Below, piece by piece: positions 1 to 11,283 of a DNA stretch of 64,000 nt (position 1 is the first letter of the stretch; each line of letters begins with the position of its first letter). Where the stretch lies: the NCBI GenBank assembly GCA_019973155.2, contig BPQB01000004.1:1054001-1118000 (forward strand), read 5' to 3'. Both the position numbers and the translations under genes were made by a program. Under the pieces are notes generated by a model, which was given only the letters and a program-made list of their open reading frames with translations, was not told the DNA's origin and ran no database searches. Source of the DNA: Phanerochaete sordida (Eukaryota > Basidiomycota > Agaricomycetes > Polyporales > Phanerochaetaceae).

Positions 1-1447
1 GCTTGCGACCGCTGACGACTCCAGGCTCGAGATCGCGGGCATGCAAGTGAACCAGACGCAGTTCAACGTGATCGTGAAGGAGATCACCAAGACCCTGAAG
101 CAAGTGCAAGGACGCACTGGCGTGGAACACAACCTCACTGTACTGGAAGACAAAGTTACACTCAGATCGACCATACCGATCCCCAGCGAATCTCACTACA
201 CGGAGGTCTATCAAGGGTACTATCAGTTCACGCAGCTAGTAAGCTCGTTCCTACGAATGTGATTAAAATCGTTGATGAACATGGAATTGGGTAGGTTGCG
301 GTACGGTGCTTCCGTAACAAGACCGATTCAGAAAAAGCAGTCAAGGTACGCCTGGCCATCTTTTGGCCTTGCATATATCCATACAAGCACGATCGTGACG
401 ATGTTATGCAGCGCTTCAAGAGAGAGACCGAACGGTGGTCGCAACTCCACCACAAGCACGTTCAGCCTCTTATCGGCATCATGTACGTTACGATTAGCAA
501 AGACCTGACCAACGCGGCGCTGGTACGACATTCCACCTTCGTCCTGATAGGGTGTTCATCTGGCACTGCGGCAGGTATCGCCGTGGCAAGAAGGAGGCAA
601 TATCCGGCAGTAAGCGTCAGTATAGGTGCTCGGATGCGCATACTGATGTGTCCAAAGATTCATTCAGGAACATGTTACACACAATAGGTATTACCTGGTA
701 TGTGGGTACCATCTCCGACTGATCTAGCTGTGCTCATATTGCGCTAGCTTGCAGGAGCTGCGTCAGGACTCGACTATCTACATAGTCAGGGGATGTCACA
801 CGGTAACAGTAAGTGTTGCACAATTATCTATATCGCCTTGTACTGACTAACTGTTCGCAGTTCGAGGGGTGCGTGAACCGACTTGGCTCGAGACGCATTG
901 ATCTGACCTGGCTTCTATTACCAGACGAATGTTCTGATCACCGCTGAGGCAGGTCGCTCAGCATTCTACTATCTCCAGCCCCGATTGACATGCTCTCTAG
1001 GGCGAAGCTGTCATCTCCGACTTCCACATGTCAAAAATCATGAGCGATCTCACCAAAGACTCGTCTGCGATGCACACCGTGACTCGCGACACCTCGCCCC
1101 GCTGGTCGGCGCCAGAGCTCATGATGGGGCAGAACAAGACACCGAACCCGAAAAGCGACGTGTGGTCCTTCGGGATGGTCATCCTGGAGGTCCTGACGGA
1201 CGAGTTCCCGTACGCGAGCTGCAAGAACCCGAACCAGGTCCCCATCATGCTCATCCAGCGGAAAATGCCGCCGCGCCCGCAGCAGAACCACTGGGTCACG
1301 GACCCGGTTTGGCGCCTCATGGAGGACTGCTGGCGGATGGACACCGAGATTGCGCTGCGCCCGGACATGGCGACCGTGCGCGACCGCTTGGCAGAAGCCG
1401 CCGACGACTACGCCACGCGACCACCGCCCATCCCCCAAGAGATATGA
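1..1447 (+). CDS. TKL-type protein kinase homologue, 5' truncated, probable pseudokinase
   Basis: The C-terminal lobe is clear: DFHMSKIM activation-segment start (1018-1041), RWSAPELM, SDVWSFGM (about 1157-1180) and the helix-I arginine region RPDMATVRDRL, ending at TGA 1445-1447. Upstream pieces read TEVYQGYYQ (glycine-loop equivalent, before the intron at 240-294), VAVRCFRNK (295 onward), RFKRETERWSQLHHKHVQPLIGI (about 412-480) and GLDYLHSQGMSHGN (760-807). An 8-nt exon at 861-868 joins this to TNVLITAE (925-948), giving SHGNIRGTNVLI. The frame is open to the left window edge, so the N-terminus is missing. The segment between about 483 and 754 could not be spliced convincingly and may hold further introns or damage. 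In the known TKL family the catalytic positions are VAVK Lys, HGD/HRD Asp and DFG Gly; here they read Arg, Asn and His. I infer a pseudokinase; a degrading gene is the alternative. Confidence 0.72.
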
Positions 1448-1715
1448 GCATGTCAAGTAACTCTGGAGTTTCTCACACCCATCCCCCACACTCACTCTCG
1501 GATAAGTTTCGCTGCTCTTCACGGTCTGGGTTCCTAGATACCTTCCATATGCGGCATAGGATACTTCTCTGATACCATCATACTCGTCCCCGATCACCTC
1601 TAGATTTCTTGAGCGCCGAGCTCTGGCAGAGGCTTGTAATTTAAATCATGACCTGCTGAACCACATCCTTCTCAGTCTCTTCACGCGTGCACGCCCCCAC
1701 GACCGACACGGACCC

Positions 1716-2303
1716 ATGGCGGTCTCTCTAAAAGCCGAGCCGAAGGAGACGACCATCCCCGCGCCCGCGAAGCCCAAGGTCGACGAGGGCGAGCGCAAAA
1801 AGGCCCTCGAGGTCATCTCAAAGTTCCGCCAGGCGACAGCATGGCAGGTGCACCGTTGGCCGCTGGAAAAGAAGACCGTGGACCACAAGACAAAGATACA
1901 CCTGCCGCGGTCGTACCTCGCCACGGCCGGGGAGGACGTCAAGACCGTGTGGGCGGGCTCTGACCTCAACCAGATCGTGCACCAGCACTACTTCGATGCC
2001 CTGGACCTGGTGTCGGACGAGATCCCGAAGAAGAGCGCGAACTTCGTGACACCAGATGCTGTCACGGTGCGAAGGTGCGTTGTTGCACGACGCGCAGGAC
2101 CAGAGAACTGAGACGGAGGTCGTACCAGGCACGAGTACCTCGGTCCAGACCCGCGGATAGCAGGGTACCGCTTTGATGCCGACGGCGAGGTTCACGTCAA
2201 GTGGTGGGATAGCTTCCTTGGGGATTTGTGGATGGACAAGGGCAAGTGGAAGTGGGACGTGAAAATGACAGAGGACGGAAAGTGGGTGGAAGTGGACGAC
2301 TGA
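1716..2303 (+). CDS. small conserved-looking protein of unknown function (177 aa)
   Basis: Two exons, 1716-2074 and 2129-2303, are joined by a 54-nt intron with gtgcgt donor and cag acceptor, giving 177 residues. The ATG lies after a pyrimidine-rich leader and is the first in frame. The protein is charged, with a lysine/proline-rich first 25 residues, then a compact part containing KFRQATAWQVHRWPLEKK and a C-terminal part rich in Trp, Asp and Lys (HVKWWDSFLG, KGKWKWDVKM). No signal peptide, membrane helix or motif I can name is visible. It sits between the kinase homologue and the convergent aldolase gene, whose stop is only 114 nt away. I do not recognise the family and assign no function. 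The coherent spliced frame and codon usage support a real gene. Confidence 0.6.
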
Positions 2304-2416
2304 GGCACCCACAAACTTGAAGGCACGCACGCACATCCACCTTAGACTGCACTTATTTGGACACCCCAGCATTACTGCATACTCACACATGTTACACGCA
2401 CACATCTTGTATGTCT

Positions 2417-3468
2417 CTAGTATCCGAAACCACGTCCGCCTGTGCTCTCGCCCGCCGCTACAGCAAGGTGCGCTTTCAAAGCGTCGGTCATCGCTCCTAC
2501 GTCCGACGTAACATTGATCTTTGCAAAGCCTGATCAGACATCTCTTGGCAAGCAGCCGGCAGCAAACCGCACTTACCATGTCGAAGCCTTCCTTTGCACG
2601 CCTGGCTGATTGCTCTCCAGAGATGCAGTAGATGGCACTGCAAGAAGAGTCAGGACGCTGTCAACATCATTCGCATTGGCTACGTACCATTTCTTGTTCG
2701 CTTTGTGGGCTACCTCCAAGATCTTCTGAATAGCTTTCTCGACCTCTGGATGTGGGTCTGGATTCGGGGCTGGGAGGCCGAGGGACAGGGAGAGGTCATA
2801 CGGCCCGATGAACACTCCGTCTGCGTTATGTCCTGGTGAGCATGCGCGCGGCGATTGGGCGAAGACTGTACGTACCCAACCCTTCCACGGCGCAGATAGC
2901 TTCGATGTTGGCGTACGCCTGCGGGGTCTCGACCTGCGTGAGGACGAGCACGCTCTCGTTGGCTATCTTGAGGTAGTCTGCGGCGGATACGCCCCAGGAC
3001 GCTTGGGTGTAAGGGCTGCCATAGCCTCGAGTGCCGACGGGAGGGAAGCGTGCAGCTGACACCACAGCCTGCGCTTGCTCCGCGGTGGAGACCTAGCCGA
3101 CGCCTCAGCTGACAGGTGCGCGTCCATGCGCAAAAGTAGCTCACCATAGGCACGATGACGCCTCGTGCACCTGCGTCGAGGGCGTACTTGATTTGCCAGG
3201 TCGCGCTCGCCTCGGCTGCGGGGCCAGTGGCTGGAACGCGAACAAGGATGCTCGGCGCGCTCTGCCCGAGGCCCGAGACGGCTGCGACAGTCTCTGCCGC
3301 GCCTGGCTGCAGCGGCGTGAGGCCGTGCTCGCAGTCCAGCACCAGCCACGAGAGGTGCGGGGACGCGGCTGCGACGGTGCGGGCTGCGAACGGACTCGAG
3401 AGAGTGATCCACGCGCCAAAGGCGGGCTTGGACGCCTTGAACGCCTGCAGGAGAGGGTGCGACGCCAT
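2417..3468 (-). CDS. HpcH/HpaI aldolase / citrate lyase family protein (282 aa)
   Basis: Five exons (3468-3145, 3092-2876, 2832-2688, 2637-2577, 2518-2417) join in phase to 282 residues. The family is class II, metal-dependent pyruvate/2-oxoacid aldolases of the 4-hydroxy-2-oxovalerate / HpaI type, which cleave or form C-C bonds with pyruvate. Visible hallmarks in order are FGAWITLSSP, LDCEHG (the His of the EHG motif is the usual catalytic base), GARGVIVPMVST, RGYGSPY, the metal-ligand Glu in TQVETPQA and the metal-ligand Asp in FIGPYDLSLSLG. The C-terminus is EGFDMINVTSDVGAM, as expected. Length fits the family (about 250-280). The gene is divergent from the FHA gene, with a TATA-like element at 3533-3541, about 65-75 nt upstream of the ATG. 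Substrate cannot be told from sequence; 4-hydroxy-2-oxo acid cleavage in aromatic or sugar-acid catabolism is plausible. Confidence 0.88.
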
Positions 3469-3532
3469 GGTGTGCAGCGACGATGAGCGCGAGGGCGGGA
3501 ATGCTGCGCGGACGGTTCCCAGGATATTGGGC

Positions 3533-3541
3533 GTATATATG
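3533..3541 (-). promoter_or_regulatory. TATA-like element of the HpcH/HpaI aldolase gene
   Basis: On the minus strand this reads catatatac, 65-75 nt upstream of the predicted ATG at 3468. Position and sequence fit a fungal TATA box. No other promoter motif in the 569-nt divergent spacer (3469-4037) is convincing. Confidence 0.4.
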
Positions 3542-4037
3542 CGGCGTGGCTATCGCGGGCTTCTGAGCGTGCGACGGTCATGGGGTTGCCACGCACGGGC
3601 CGCCTCTGGCTCTGGCGGAGACGTCATGCGCCTTCGCTGCGAGAATTCGTGAAAATAGCGCAAATTCATGCAGCTGGCTGGGGCCATCGACAGCTCTGTG
3701 TGCACTGCGGGATGCTGGCTGAGACGGTGCACAGGAGGTCGCCCCGCACGAGCCATGCTCAACCACGTGGTGGGGGCGTCTGCAGGCTGCGGGGAACAAA
3801 CGTTGAGCAGGCTGCTGGAGGCAGTGAGACCTGGGCTGTGCGGTCGTCGTCGAGCATGAAGAAGATATGAACACGAGCAGGAGAATGCATACACAACGTC
3901 TGGGCTGCGGAGGCGCGAGGCTCGCGGGAAGAGGCGTGGCTTGAGATGTCGAGTGGCCCGGTGTAGCTGGGCGGCAGCCAAATCATGGCCAAACAAAGGC
4001 CTCTCTCACTTGTTCATCGTTGTCGACGGTGCGCACG

Positions 4038-6681
4038 ATGCCTCCATTCTCAAATGCCCAGCCCCCAGTACCCCTGCCGGCCCTATACCTATACCCCCTC
4101 AACGACTCCTTCGTCCCCAAGCATATTTCCCTCGTCAGCAACCAACGTGTGAAGATTGGTCGACAGACAAACGCGAAGACAGTGCCCGCGGAGCGGAATG
4201 GCTATTTCGACTCAAAAGTGCTATCGAGACAGCACGCGGAGGTGTGGGAGGAGAACGGCAAGGTGCGTGGGTCGTCCCTGCTAGACGGGGCCCATTCGTC
4301 TGCCTCCAGTCTCCCTTGATTGACGATGGGCCGTCTCCCACCACTATCCTCATGGCTAACACGTATCACCCCAGATTTTCATTAAAGACGTCAAGAGCTC
4401 AAACGGAACGTTCATTAACGGCGAACGGTTAAGTCCAGAAGGACTTGAGTCACAACCCTTCGAGCTCAAAACTGACGACATAGTGGTACGTGCACGCCCG
4501 CGTCACAAGCCCGTTGCAAGCCCCAACCGTTCGTCTAGGAATTCGGCATCGATATTGTTGGCGAAGACAACACCACCATCGTCCACCACAAGGTCGCCGC
4601 ACGCGTCGTCTGTGTCTTCTCCGAGCAGGATGCCCAGGCTGCCGCGCGTGCGGAAGCGCAACAAAATCCCCCGACGTATGGTGCGCTGGGCGGGCAGGGC
4701 CCGGGGATGGCTAACCAGCCGGGTGCGTTTGGCTTTGCTGGTGCGAATGGTGCTGGCGCGAACAACGTCATGCCAGGTGTCCAGCGGCGGCAGACGATGC
4801 AGGGGGGTCCTGGGCTCGTCGGCATGGGCGGGATGGGAGGCAGCGCACGCCCGCCGGGCAAGAGCGGCCTGACCTTCGACCATATCCTCAGCCGCCTGCA
4901 GGGCGAGCTGCAAAAGAGCCGCGAGACGGGCGCCGAGCTGCACTCGTTGACGAATGCGATGAACGACATCCACGAGACGCTTGGCGGCAACATCGTGCGT
5001 GTGTTCCGCCTCTTCCCTCTCCCGTCTGCTCATGTGTGCATCATAGCCCCCCGCTGCAGGTCCATATCCCCAGACGCTGCCACCCGTGGTGCCTCCACAG
5101 GCACAACGACCGAACGATGCATCCGCTCCCGCGCAGGCGTCTAGATCGCCCGACGGTTCCTCATCGGCGCTCAACGAGCTGCAGTCGCAGCTGCACGAGA
5201 CGCAGATGTCCTTGGCGAGCCATATGGACAAGATACGCAGTCTGGAGGGTATGCTTGCGGAACACGACGCAATCAAGCGGGAAGTATCGGCAATGCGAGA
5301 ACTCATGGAGGAGCGCAAGCGCGAGATGGAGTTACTCAGATTGCAGACGCAGAGCCCGACAAACCTCCGGAGACAACGCTCACGGTCGGAGGACGACTAC
5401 GCCTCGGACGATGACGACGCGCGCAGCATTGCAACGGTTGTTCCGCACGAGCTGGAGCGTGTGGACGAGGAGGATGAGGAGTCGCTTGCCGCGGATGAGG
5501 AGGCCGAGCGAAGACATCGCCAGGACGAGCTCCGGCCCCGGACACCGGAGCCGACTGGGATGGGCATGCACGAGGACGACGACGAGCCCTCGGCTTCCTC
5601 GTCACATCTGCGACCACAGTCCCCGCCGGCACCTGTGATCTCGGACGAGCTTGCCCAGCGATTGTCGACGCTGTCGAACCAGCTCGAGTCTGCGCTTGAG
5701 CTCTCCCGGTCGCTTCAGCAACAGCACGCGACCGCCCAATCGACGATCTCCTTGCTCGAGTCGAAGGTCGCTACGCTTGAGTCGCTCGTCCAGGCGACTC
5801 AGGCGCAAGTGCAGGCACAGACCGAGACTCAGCAGGAGATCGCGCGATCTGTTGAGGACGTCAAGACTGCTGTCGCCGCGGTCCCCGCTGCGCCAGCACT
5901 AGCCAAGGAGGAGTCGACACAGTTCATCACTGAGCTGGTGAACCAATGGACCAAGAAGGTGGAGGGCCGATGGAGTAGTGTTCAGGAGGAGTGGAACGAG
6001 GAGCGAGAACGTCTCCGGAAAGCGAAAGAGGACTGGGAGCTTCAAATGAAGAAGATGGAAACCAGCTTGGAGTCCACTTCGGCGAAGGTGGACAGCGGAC
6101 TCGCGTCGTTTGCTTCCTTTCAGGTCCAACATCACCAGGCTCCGAACGGACACGCGAAACTAGGTCTCGTTACCCCTCCCAGCCCACGCAGCCTCTCCGC
6201 GGAGTCGACGCGCCCACGAACGAAGAAGCGGCGTTCCAGCTCGTCCCGGGGGCGGTCACGGTCACGTTCGGAGTCTCCGACACGGGTCAACGGCGGCGAG
6301 CACGACGAGGCGTCCTCCACGAGCTCGCGGCTGCGGCACCGGGCGTCCTGGGACTCGGACGACGCGGCGCACGGGAACGGATCGGCCAAGTCGATGGACG
6401 GCTCGGAGGTGCGCCCGAATCCGAACATGCAGCTTCCAATCACTCCTGAGCCGTCATTGCTCGAACAGCCAATCTCTGGACGCCTGCCCGCCGCGCTGAC
6501 CGAGGCCCGCGCGAAGGAGCCGCCGAAGGACGTGGTGAGCCCTGCCATGCATGCCACGGAGACCCTCGTTGACCATGCGGCTCAGCATCCGCTGAACAAC
6601 ATGCAGACGATGTTCGGTGTGATCGTCGTCGTGGCAGCTGCCGCGGCCGTCATGTGGCGAGTAAAGCCCGACGGATCGTGA
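4038..6681 (+). CDS. FHA-domain, coiled-coil, tail-anchored protein (SLMAP/Far10-like STRIPAK component, 805 aa)
   Basis: Exons 4038-4262, 4375-4485, 4539-4998 and 5060-6681 give 805 residues. Residues about 25-140 form an FHA domain with IGRQTN, SRQHAEVW and SSNGTFING, the phosphothreonine-binding loop residues (Arg, Ser, His, Asn) all present. A Gly/Ala/Pro-rich linker follows, then QSQLHETQMSLASH and a second helix-rich segment (ISDELAQRLSTLSNQLESAL) typical of coiled coil. An Arg/Ser-rich stretch is RGRSRSRSESP. The last 20 residues hold one hydrophobic helix (TMFGVIVVVAAAAAVMW) and a short basic tail, i.e. a tail anchor. FHA + coiled coil + C-terminal anchor is the architecture of SLMAP, yeast Far9/Far10 and Neurospora HAM-4, which place the STRIPAK phosphatase complex on ER/nuclear envelope membranes. 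Assignment is by architecture, not alignment. Donor choice for the last intron (4999) was set by frame. Confidence 0.82.
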
Positions 6682-8712
6682 GCCTGGCAAACCGTCTGCG
6701 CTGTATGGCCCCCTCATATCCTCGGATGGTTTACTTATTACCCTCAAGATCTCTCTGGAACTTGTGCCTTACTGTTCTGTTCAGCTTTCATCTTCTCCGG
6801 TCTTGCCTAGTTTGTGTAGCCAGCCTAAGTGCGAGTCGTTCGTTGTTTTGCGTTGCATATATGTATGTCTCCTCTCCTTACCCTCTCTCCTCCGCATTTT
6901 ACGTTTACTCCGCCAGTATAACTTAAACCCATAATGACCTCTCATGACGTATAAACATAGTCCGTTTCGTATGCATGGAAGACGGACAAGCGTTGATTAT
7001 TGCTGCCGGCCAGCATTATTCTTTCCAACCTTGCAGATTATGCAGACCTGCGTTCCGAGCCGTTCTTATGGTAGCTGACATGTAAGCGTTCTCGAGCCGG
7101 AAGGCGTCCGAGGTAGACAGACTCATATGCCACTGCACAGCCGCGATTTCCGCGGAGCGTGCCCTCACAGCAGAACGCCTGTGCTCCGCGATGTCCACCC
7201 ACGTCCTGCACGCGTGCTGCGATCGCGCGAGAGGGATCCCTGGAAGTCCAGCTTCCGCATGCACACAGCGCGAAGTACAAGGTTCCCCAAGGTTCGCTAC
7301 AAGGTTCCGCTCCCGCATCAGCTGGGCGAGCAGCACGGGTACAAGGGCCCATCGAACCCTAACACAGGGAGCAACCGCCTCGTCCGAGCTGTCAGAGTAC
7401 CGTCCGTCAGAAACCGTCAGAGCACTGTAACCGTCAGAGCACTGTAACCGTCAGAGCACCGTCAGGACACCATCCGAGGCCCCCGCCGCTGGGCCGCATG
7501 CAATCTGTCAGCGTGCGGCACCTTCTCGCCAACGCCGCACGATTGACGGCGAGCCAAACATAACCGGTACCGCGCGGCGGAAGCGCAGGGGCGACGTCGG
7601 ACGATGGCAGTGCGCGGCGGGCGCGCGTCCTCATCAACGCGCGGGGGCCTTCGCGCTTCGTGCTCCTTCGCGGCGACGCCCCGCGGCAGATGGCAACACG
7701 CAGCTGCTTCTGCAATATGGGCTATCACTGTTCAACATTCAATATTCGATTTCGGCGGTCGTTAGAGTATACATGGGTGCCAGATTACGCGGTGCGACGG
7801 AGCGCGGCGCCCCGCCGTTGCTGCTGCTGCGCGTGGGCCTGGGAGGCGAGGCCCGCCCGCCACGGGAGCGGACGGGGCCTGCGCCGCGCGCGGCGGGGCC
7901 GTGGGGGCGCCGATAAGGTGTGAAGCGTGCGGGGGCGCGCGCGGGGCCGGCGGCGGCGCGAGGACCTGCTGGGAAGAAGCGTGGGATCAGCATGCTGTGT
8001 GACGGGCACAGGGACGGAAGTGGGGGCGAGAGAAGGCGGCCGCGAAGGAGGCAAAGGAAGGCGCGAAGCGGGGGGCGGGAGCGCTGGGGGCGATAACGCC
8101 ACAAGGGCGAGCGAGCGAGGCCCTTGCCGTGCCTGGCAGGCACTTTGATAGCAGTGCACTGCTGATCCAGGCTGTGGGTGCAGGAAGCGTGCGCCTCGGA
8201 CGCTGCGACCGATAAGCAGAGAGATCCAGGCTATTTCTACAGGACAAGGGTACATCCGGGAGCTAAGTGAGGCAAATAAAGATAACGGATCAAAGGGAGC
8301 ATAGAGCCAAGGAGGAAACGCGGGTCTAAGACATGTCGAGAAAGGACACATACTCTTGTTCTTCATGCAGAGTTGGCAGCGACGGCGTGGACATCGAGTG
8401 GAAGCGCGCTTGCATCACCGGCGAGGGAAGGGTCGTCGGAGGTGATGGGAAGTCGAACGCGCGGTGCGTGGGCGTGGGTGGGAGCGAGCTGAGGGAACTT
8501 GACACGATAGACGGGGAACTTGGAGCTGAAACAGACGAATCAGAAGTCGGGGAGGGCGTGAGCCGATTACGGACGCCGAGGGGTGAGGCATACTGGCGCG
8601 ACGAGGACGACGCCGAGGACGACGTCGAGGTCGATGCGCGCAGAATTGCTTGTTGGCGGCGTTGCGCAAGGAGGGTGCTCTTCGACCTTGCACCAGCATG
8701 CCTCGTAAGGAG
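6682..8712. other. intergenic, GC-rich, no supported gene
   Basis: About 2 kb holding the 3' ends of the convergent FHA and DUF3602 genes. The stretch 7740-8330 is a very G-rich low-complexity block whose long frames are Arg/Pro/Ala-biased shadows. The only structured item seen is the 17-bp tandem repeat listed separately. Confidence 0.5.
7412..7461. repeat. 17-bp tandem repeat, about 3 copies
   Basis: The unit aaccgtcagagcactgt starts at 7412, 7429 and 7446; the third copy diverges after 15 bases. Partial gtcag echoes lie just upstream (from 7391). Copies 1 and 2 are identical. Confidence 0.75.
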
Positions 8713-9836
8713 TCACTCCTTTGGATTCCCGCTGAGGTTTATCGCGGGCTCCTCCTGGATGTCCTTCTCCTGGGGCATGTGCTGATTCGTGAGCTTCTGC
8801 CAGACCTTGGCGATACGGTCGCGTGAGGCGCTCCGGTGTTCGGGGTCGCGTGAATGGGAGCGTGACCGAAGGATGTTCCCTGCCCCACCACGTCCGGTGG
8901 CTTCGTAGTCTGCGTGGTGGTGCGGTGGCAGCGTCTCTGGCCCAGGGCTGTGCAGGTCTGTAAGGTTCGCAGCGCCCCCTCTGCCCGTCGAATGGCTTTC
9001 CAGAAGTCAGCGGGGAACCATGGCAAAAAGATCGAAGGCGACGTACATCCCGTCGTGCTCGTGCTGCGCGCGATAGAGGTCGCTCTCGTCGGCATATTCG
9101 CCGTCTGGGCCAAGGGCGATGTTGCCCATGCCACCGCGTCCGGTAGAGTGGCGGGGGCTATCAGGAGCGCTGCTGCCGAAGAATCCTGGGCCCCGGGAGC
9201 GGGAGCGTGAGGTGGAGATGTTGCCGACGCCGCCTCGCCCGCTGGACCGCTGGAGTGGAGGCGAGATAAGCACACACAAAGTCCGAGAGAAGCGTTGATG
9301 GGCAGGGCCCTGACGTACGATGGCAGACGCTCTGGCGCCAGCTTCTTCGATGATGGTCCGTTCGTAGGCTGCGGTGTTTGCAGAGTTGTCCGAGAGGATG
9401 GACGCCGTGTGCGGATGGCCCTCGGCAACCTGCGACGCGGCGCGCGCCCGCGACTGAGACCGGATGTTGCCTACCCCGCCCCGCCCGACGGACTTGGCCT
9501 GGACAGCATCGGTCAGCGGGTGTGCTCCGCGGGGAACGGGGCCAGGGACCCCCAGGAGCCGTGTACTCGCCTTGTCGCCGTCGACGCTGACCTCGCGGCC
9601 GCGCATGGGCGAGTAGCTGTGGCTATGGCTGCCTTCACTGTCGCGCGGGTTGCTGGGCGAGGCCTTGATGTTGCCCGCTCCGCCGCGACCGGTCGATTTC
9701 TGCGCGCAGGGGTGCGGGGTCAGGGCCGCGACGCGCGCGGGCAGCATGGCGGCGGAGAGAGCGGCGGACGTACGAATGTTTCGCGTCCGCGGGGAACCGA
9801 CTGCCTGCGCTCTTCGAGGTCGTCTTGAGCTGACAT
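8713..9836 (-). CDS. DUF3602-type protein with six GRGGxGNI repeats (309 aa)
   Basis: Exons 9836-9774, 9699-9319, 9249-9047 and 8995-8713 join in phase to 309 residues. Six copies of the motif are visible in order: TGRGGAGNIK, VGRGGVGNIR, SGRGGVGNIS, TGRGGMGNIA, TGRGGAANLT and TGRGGAGNIL, separated by Ser/Arg/Pro-rich linkers (RSQSRARAAS, RSRSHSRDPE). This is the signature of the fungal DUF3602 family (Par32-like in yeast, where the motif repeats are tied to TOR and ammonium-transporter control). The C-terminus is KVWQKLTNQHMPQEKD and a short acidic tail. No membrane helix or signal peptide. The protein is probably disordered outside the motifs. An ammonium transporter gene lies 9 kb away, but I see no evidence for a link. 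Three repeats start immediately after an intron (see findings). Confidence 0.85.
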
Positions 9837-10041
9837 GGCGGAGTGGTGGTGGTGCGAAAGAGAGACGAGAAGGGAGTCAGGTCAGCGAGGTGAAGCTGGG
9901 GCAAGGACAGGAGTCAAAGAGGAGCTAAACTGGCCTTGGCCAGGGACGGCAGGGGCCGTCGGAAGACTGATAGATCTGTGCGAAATGGCCACGGATTCGC
10001 AGGAAGAGATTAGATCGAGGCGGGGTGTTTCAACGTCGAGC

Positions 10042-10320
10042 TTATCGCTGCCCTCCGCTGGCGCTTCTGCCCTTATCGCTAGGCACATTCCGCACCAGCT
10101 GCACGATAAAGTGACCCAAATGTTCGCGGGAGAAGAACTCACAGAGGTCCGCGAGCGTGTCCGAGTCCGTCGCCGTCAAGAACGACGCTCCGTCGCTTTC
10201 GTTGGCCTTGCTCGTGCTGCCAAACCACTTGGCGCTCAGCCCCGACAGCCGTCGCGTCAGGGGCGTCACGGTCGACGCCCGCGACGGCGACTTGGAGGGC
10301 CTGCGCTCGATGTCGGTCAT
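10042..10320 (-). CDS. hypothetical 92-aa protein
   Basis: A single open exon of 92 codons upstream of, and on the same strand as, the DUF3602 gene (205 nt away). The first 40 residues are Ser/Arg/Thr-rich (SKSPSRASTVTPLTRRLSG), followed by a possible helix pair containing LADLCEFFSREHLGHFIVQL. No motif I recognise. The lower-GC, coherent C-terminal half argues for coding, but it could also be a fragment of a larger gene with unseen exons. Confidence 0.45.
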   Translation of the reverse strand: MTDIERRPSKSPSRASTVTPLTRRLSGLSAKWFGSTSKANESDGASFLTATDSDTLADLCEFFSREHLGHFIVQLVRNVPSDKGRSASGGQR

Positions 10321-11283
10321 GCTCGCGCGGGTGGGGGTGTCGTGGAGGTGAGTGTGCAGCGCTGAAAACTGGGAGGCCGACAGGCTTTTACCCTCGCAGT
10401 TCCCCGCCCCGGCGCCCCTGGTCTATGGTCCGGATGGTGCAAGCTTGTGCGCGTCCGGCGTCATGGGACTCACCCTGTCCTCGCTTTCCCTCCGCGGTTT
10501 CGTATGTCGTGACCAATGGCCAGGGCACTCGGTACCACGTTCCATGCGTGTTCCAGCGCCCTCGCCGTCCGCCTGCCTTTCTCTCTCCCGCCGGCCACCC
10601 CGCCCGGCCCCAGCGAGCGGAGATGACTTCACGAATAGGCAATTTCAGCCGCCAACTCAATAGCCTGCTGAGCCGAGCCTGTCGAATCCGGTGATGGGGA
10701 AAACTGCGCGACAATGCAGTGTGGAAGGCTAAATGGCGCGAGGCATGGCGTGGTGAGAGTCAAGGGCAGGGTGGCAGCAGGACATCAGCTGCTGCCGAGA
10801 CCCACGCAGGCAGAACTGCAGTTGGCGTATATATCCTCCAGCGTAAACGTGCACCAGCGTAGATCACCGCCGGAGGATCCAGATGCCGTCGACGTTTAAC
10901 TGAGCTGAGCTGAACACGCAAACTACACTGTCCGTATGTTTTCGTATTCAGGAGACGGCGGTCGACGGACGCGACAGCGCCCAACTTGGGTCACCGTTGC
11001 AGCGGCTTGGGAGCAGAAATCGTATACAAGGCACCTCGCGTCAACCATGCATTCGTCCTCTGCCATCAGCTGATGCTTACAGGGTGCCAGTCGAGGGCCC
11101 GGGACGTAGCATGTTCGTCGGAACCCTGGCATGCTTCACCTCATCCTCACACATGTACCTATGAACGTTCCTAGGAACCCAAAGCCTAAGAACTGCCGAG
11201 GGAAGGTTCACAGCATCCAGCAAATCTGGCAGTCGCACTGCACATTCCAATTTTCCAATCCCGCTACACAGCCAGAGCCGTCC
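10321..11283. other. intergenic, no supported gene
   Basis: About 960 nt upstream of the hypothetical 92-aa gene and downstream of COG7. Open frames here are short, Arg/Pro-rich and without splice-consistent extensions. Nothing structured seen. Confidence 0.5.

Noticed and set aside
7785..8366. 193-codon minus-strand frame
   Set aside because: Pro/Arg/Ser low complexity in a G-rich intergenic block; no supporting splice or motif.
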